Positions 60,727-64,000 of a DNA stretch of 64,000 nucleotides are shown one piece after another (within the stretch, counting starts at the first letter, position 1; every line of letters begins with the position of its first letter). The translations under genes and the position numbers were made by a program. The stretch comes from Ponticaulis koreensis DSM 19734 (lineage in GTDB: Bacteria > Pseudomonadota > Alphaproteobacteria > Caulobacterales > Hyphomonadaceae): NCBI RefSeq assembly GCF_000420665.1, contig NZ_ATVJ01000002.1:186001-250000 (forward strand), in the 5' to 3' direction. The notes beneath the pieces are model-generated. The model searched no databases. It was not told where the DNA came from and was given only the letters and a program-made list of their open reading frames with translations.

Positions 60727-61035
60727 TCAGCCCCGCATGAGATTGACATCTTCCACAGCAATATCGCCGCGGTTTCTGAAATAAGTGACCAGAATCGCAA
60801 GGCCGACCGCGGCTTCAGCAGCCGCTACGGTCAGAACCAGCATCGCGAAAATCTGGCCTTTGATGTCGCCATTGAACGCGCCGAAAGCGACGAGATTGAT
60901 GTTCACGGACAGAAGCATAAGTTCCAGTGACATCAGAATGACGATAATGTTCTTCCGGTTCACGAAGATGCCAAAGACACCAATCGTAAACAGCGCTGCG
61001 GACAGCGACAGATAATGGGCGAGTGTCAGTTCCAT
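60727..61035 (-). CDS. nuoK: NADH-quinone oxidoreductase subunit K
   Basis: 102-residue membrane subunit with three helices. The conserved glutamates lie in [21 protein letters not shown] and [16 protein letters not shown]. The frame is open upstream to 61164, but ATG 61035 ([19 protein letters not shown]) gives the family length and overlaps the nuoJ stop by a few bases, with AGGGGA before it. It is followed by nuoL after 7 bases. Confidence 0.97.
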   Translation of the reverse strand: MELTLAHYLSLSAALFTIGVFGIFVNRKNIIVILMSLELMLLSVNINLVAFGAFNGDIKGQIFAMLVLTVAAAEAAVGLAILVTYFRNRGDIAVEDVNLMRG

Positions 61036-61036
61036 A

Positions 61037-61630
61037 TCAGATCCCCTGTCCCGGACGGACGTCCTTAAGTTCAACCGCATCCGCGCGCTTACGACCCGTC
61101 TGTTCTTCAACAGATTGGCGACGAACGCCCGGTCGGTGACGCAGTGTGAGTACGATCGCACCAATCATAGCGATGAGCAGAACGATGCCGGAAATCTGGA
61201 AGAGAAGCAGATAGTCGGTGTACATGACCTGACCGATTGCTTCGACGTTCGTCTCCGCGTTCGGGCTTGCATCAAAAGTTTCCGGACGGCTCGCACCCAT
61301 CGCGCTGGCGACGAGAGCAATCTCCGCGAAGAAGACCAGAGCCACAACGCCGCCGAATGGCGCGTAATTGAGGAAGCCCTGCTTTAATTCTACGAAATCC
61401 ACGTCGAGCATCATCACGACAAACAGGAACAAAACCGCGACCGCGCCGACGTAAACAACGATGAGCAGCATAGCTAGGAATTCTGCACCAATCAGAACCA
61501 AGAGGCCCGACGATGTAAAGAAGGCAAGGATAAGGAAGAGTACAGAGTGTACCGGATTACGTGCCGCAATCACACAGAAAGCGGCAATCAGTACAATCGC
61601 TGAAAGAATGCTGAATGCGATGACTTCCAT
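61037..61630 (-). CDS. nuoJ: NADH-quinone oxidoreductase subunit J
   Basis: 197-residue subunit with five helices. [53 protein letters not shown] is the classic N-terminal half; the C-terminal part is hydrophilic and basic ([22 protein letters not shown]). It overlaps nuoK. A 71-base gap separates it from nuoI upstream, with no clear element seen. Confidence 0.96.
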   Translation of the reverse strand: MEVIAFSILSAIVLIAAFCVIAARNPVHSVLFLILAFFTSSGLLVLIGAEFLAMLLIVVYVGAVAVLFLFVVMMLDVDFVELKQGFLNYAPFGGVVALVFFAEIALVASAMGASRPETFDASPNAETNVEAIGQVMYTDYLLLFQISGIVLLIAMIGAIVLTLRHRPGVRRQSVEEQTGRKRADAVELKDVRPGQGI

Positions 61631-61701
61631 ATCAGCCCCCTAAGCCGATGGCGTTTCCGCCGTTAAACGCGTTACCCACAACAGGTCCTATCTTTTTGCC
61701 G

Positions 61702-62187
61702 TTATCGATACGGCGCATCGAGTTCGAGATTACGTGCAATCTCACGCTCCCAACGGTCACCATTGGCGAGCAATTTTTCTTTGTCGTAGAAGAGCTCTTC
61801 GCGAGTTTCCGTAGCAAACTCAAAATTTGGGCCTTCAACGATAGCATCTACCGGACAGGCTTCCTGACAGAAGCCACAGTAGATACATTTTGTCATATCA
61901 ATGTCGTAGCGCGTCGTACGACGTGAGCCATCGTCACGAGGTTCTGCTTCAATCGTGATCGCCTGCGCCGGACAAATCGCTTCGCAAAGCTTACACGCGA
62001 TGCAACGTTCCTCGCCATTCGCGTAGCGACGCAGTGCGTGTTCGCCACGGAAACGTGGAGATAGCGGGTTCTTCTCGAACGGGTAGTTGATCGTCGCTTT
62101 GCGACGGAACAGGTACCGGAAGCCGAGACCCATCGCACCGATAAAGTCGAGAAGAAGGGCGCCTTTGAGGGCTTGTGCAATTCTCAT
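61702..62187 (-). CDS. nuoI: NADH-quinone oxidoreductase subunit I
   Basis: Peripheral-arm ferredoxin-like subunit, 161 residues, carrying clusters N6a and N6b. Two CxxCxxCxxxCP motifs are seen: [16 protein letters not shown] and [45 protein letters not shown] precedes them as in the mitochondrial-type subunit. It follows nuoH by 14 bases. Confidence 0.97.
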   Translation of the reverse strand: MRIAQALKGALLLDFIGAMGLGFRYLFRRKATINYPFEKNPLSPRFRGEHALRRYANGEERCIACKLCEAICPAQAITIEAEPRDDGSRRTTRYDIDMTKCIYCGFCQEACPVDAIVEGPNFEFATETREELFYDKEKLLANGDRWEREIARNLELDAPYR

Positions 62188-62201
62188 AAAATCATCCCCT
62201 C

Positions 62202-63293
62202 CTAAGCGGCCGCTGCGCTTGTGTAGACGACATAGCCACTGATCAGCAGCACTGCCACGAGAGACGTCGGCAGGAAGATCTTCCAGCCAAGGCGCATCAG
62301 TTGGTCATAACGATAACGCGGCACCAGCGCACGAACGAACGCAAACATGAAGAACACGAATGTGACTTTCAGAGCGAACCAGAATGCCCCGATAAGGCTT
62401 TCAAACGTGCCTGTACCCAGAAGGCCTGCCAGCGTGTTCTCATCGAACAGGCCAAGATCGCCTACAGGAGAATGCCAACCGCCGAGGAACAGTACACTCG
62501 TCATCGCGCACATCAGCGTGATTGCGATCTGCTCCCCCAGATAAATAAGAAGGAATGGCGTACCTGAGTATTCGACCTGGTACCCCGCTACGAGCTCTGA
62601 TTCCGCTTCCGGAAGGTCGAAGGGAGGGCGGTTCGTCTCAGCCAGCGCCGAGATGAAGAAAATAACCATCATCGGGAACATCACGATAATCGTAGGGAGC
62701 TTGAAAGCGTACCAATTCCAGAAGCCACCCGTTTGGGATTCAACGATAGTTGTGAGGTTCATCGAACCGGACAGCAGAATGACCGTAACGAGGACAAAAC
62801 CGATAGAGACCTCATAAGAGACCATCTGAGCTGCCGACCGCAGGCCGCCGAGGAATGGATACTTTGAGTTCGACGCCCAACCTGCCATAATCACGCCGTA
62901 GACACCGAGTGAAGACATTGCAAGCAGGTAGAGAACACCGACGTTCAGATCAGAAACGACCCAGCCCGGCGCAATCGGAACCACTGCCCAACAGATCAGG
63001 GAAAGCGTCGTCGCGAGGATCGGTGCGATCATAAAGACCGTTTTGTTCGCACCGGCCGGAATGATCATTTCCTTCAGAACAAACTTACCGAAGTCGGCAA
63101 ACGACTGAAACAGACCAAATGGGCCAACAACGTTAGGTCCCTTACGGAGCATCGTGCCCGCGAGAACCTTACGGTCAAAATAGAGAAGGAAGGCAATCGC
63201 CAGAAGAAGAACGACAGTTACCAGCAGGATTTGCCCGAGCGAAAGCAGCACAAGCAAAATCGGGTTTTCTGTCCATCCGAGAAACTGTTCCAT
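62202..63293 (-). CDS. nuoH: NADH-quinone oxidoreductase subunit H
   Basis: Quinone-site membrane subunit, 363 residues, about eight helices. [41 protein letters not shown] and [29 protein letters not shown] are near-invariant family segments forming the quinone channel. DRKVLAGTM replaces the more common ERKVxAxMQ. It lies between nuoG and nuoI with short spacers. Confidence 0.97.
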   Translation of the reverse strand: MEQFLGWTENPILLVLLSLGQILLVTVVLLLAIAFLLYFDRKVLAGTMLRKGPNVVGPFGLFQSFADFGKFVLKEMIIPAGANKTVFMIAPILATTLSLICWAVVPIAPGWVVSDLNVGVLYLLAMSSLGVYGVIMAGWASNSKYPFLGGLRSAAQMVSYEVSIGFVLVTVILLSGSMNLTTIVESQTGGFWNWYAFKLPTIIVMFPMMVIFFISALAETNRPPFDLPEAESELVAGYQVEYSGTPFLLIYLGEQIAITLMCAMTSVLFLGGWHSPVGDLGLFDENTLAGLLGTGTFESLIGAFWFALKVTFVFFMFAFVRALVPRYRYDQLMRLGWKIFLPTSLVAVLLISGYVVYTSAAAA

Positions 63294-63302
63294 GACGAGC
63301 CC

Positions 63303-64000
63303 CTACTCCGCAGCTGCGGAGACCTCCAGAGTTTGCTTCTGCAGTGAACACTCAGCCATAGTAGCTGATGCACGTGCGATCGGATTTGTGAGATAGAAGT
63401 CGCCGATCGGACAGAAGACCGGATCGTCCGACAGCGATTCTGTAGCTGCAGGCAATGGCGCAGACAGAGCTTCGGCACCAGCATTGCCAGGGGCGAAGTT
63501 CATGCCTGCAAAGCTTGGCACATCTTCACGCAGCGCATCACGAAGCTGGTCAGCGCTGTTGTAAGGAAGCGTTTTACCAACCAGATCAGATAGCGCGCGG
63601 AAAATCGCCCATTCTTCTTTCGCAGCACCTTTAGGCTGAACGGCAGCCGTAGTCATCTGAACGCGGCCTTCTGTATTCACGTAGGTCGCGTTTTTTTCAG
63701 TATAAGCGGCTGTCGGCAGAATAACATCCGCGCGGCTTGCACCTGCGTCACCATGGCTTCCGAGATATACTACGAAGCTGTCACCGAACTGCGACATTGG
63801 AACTTCATCAACACCGAGAAGAATGACGGTGTCGAGGTCCGCACAATTCGATGAGAGATGCTCCGAAGCGGACTTAGCGCCCTCACCCGGCAGGAAGCCG
63901 ACATCCAGAGCGCCAACACGAGAAGCAGCATTATGCAGGACACCAAAGCCAGCCCAGGCATCATCACCAGAAACAATCGCGCCACATTCCAGAGCGAGTT
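63303..64000 (-). CDS. nuoG: NADH-quinone oxidoreductase subunit G, C-terminal part
   Basis: Partial gene cut by the right edge; about 231 C-terminal residues. The reading frame continues past the internal methionine at 63797 to the window end: I translated ALECGAIVSGDDAW, AGFGVLHNAASRVGALDVGF and DTVILLGVDEVPMSQFGDSFVVYLG. SRADVILPTAAYTEKNATYVNTEGRVQ is the molybdopterin-oxidoreductase-like hallmark of NuoG. The iron-sulfur N-terminal part is outside. It is first of the visible nuoG-N run, 9 bases before nuoH. Confidence 0.95.
   Translation of the reverse strand, partial: LALECGAIVSGDDAWAGFGVLHNAASRVGALDVGFLPGEGAKSASEHLSSNCADLDTVILLGVDEVPMSQFGDSFVVYLGSHGDAGASRADVILPTAAYTEKNATYVNTEGRVQMTTAAVQPKGAAKEEWAIFRALSDLVGKTLPYNSADQLRDALREDVPSFAGMNFAPGNAGAEALSAPLPAATESLSDDPVFCPIGDFYLTNPIARASATMAECSLQKQTLEVSAAAE

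Noticed and set aside
61632-61847. 71-residue minus-strand frame between nuoJ and nuoI considered as a small extra gene
   Set aside because: Most of it overlaps nuoI in another frame; the unique 70-base part shows no motif or start signal.

Overview
The window is an ordinary, densely packed stretch of an alphaproteobacterial chromosome of roughly 50% GC by eye. The gene order is the classic alphaproteobacterial housekeeping backbone. An NtrC without the GAFTGA loop (reported in Rhodobacter capsulatus and, as I recall, in Caulobacter), LpxI instead of LpxH, a fused IspDF, and a lipoyl domain on the E1-beta subunit all fit Alphaproteobacteria. I lean to a Caulobacterales/Hyphomonadaceae-like organism, but the genus is inference. 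I see no mobile element, CRISPR, prophage, tRNA or rRNA. No stretch over 300 bases lacks a gene; the largest gaps are about 130-155 bases.

Left part (1-14.5 kb): the nitrogen-control run dusB-ntrB-ntrC-ntrY (leftward; ntrY is cut by the edge) is divergent from ispDF and pncC. RatA-like and lipA follow leftward. A rightward acyl-ACP/CoA synthetase faces the leftward pyruvate dehydrogenase run pdhA-pdhB-pdhC-lpd, which is preceded by ftsB. LipA makes the lipoyl groups that PdhB and PdhC carry.

Middle (14.5-30.6 kb): eno, rpmF, pyrG, secG and tpiA run leftward. The divergent ppiD-trpE-trpG-trpD-trpC-lexA run goes rightward, with a clear LexA operator in front of lexA. comEC (leftward) is divergent from gltX-gltA, which ends at a good intrinsic terminator.

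Envelope and translation block (30.6-44.8 kb), all leftward and read from the right: rpsB-tsf-pyrH-frr-uppS-cdsA-dxr-rseP-bamA-skp-lpxD-lpxA-lpxI-lpxB. It begins at a recognisable promoter 3' of dnaE and couples ribosome components to phospholipid, isoprenoid, outer-membrane-protein and lipid A assembly.

Right part (44.8-64 kb), also leftward: nuoG(partial)-H-I-J-K-L-M-N, birA, coaX, rnj, mce, a DUF1467 gene, proS, lolC, lolD, dnaE. Complex I subunits are followed by tightly spaced housekeeping genes.

I did not find a new multi-gene system. The points most worth a second look are small departures from the conserved plan. NtrC lacks the GAFTGA loop. The E2 catalytic motif reads HRVIGG instead of HxxxDG. 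fabZ, kdsA and moaC/moeA are absent from their usual slots in this backbone. A terminator hairpin carries the ftsB ribosome-binding site. A structured leader precedes rpsB. SecG has a PSDL-repeat tail.
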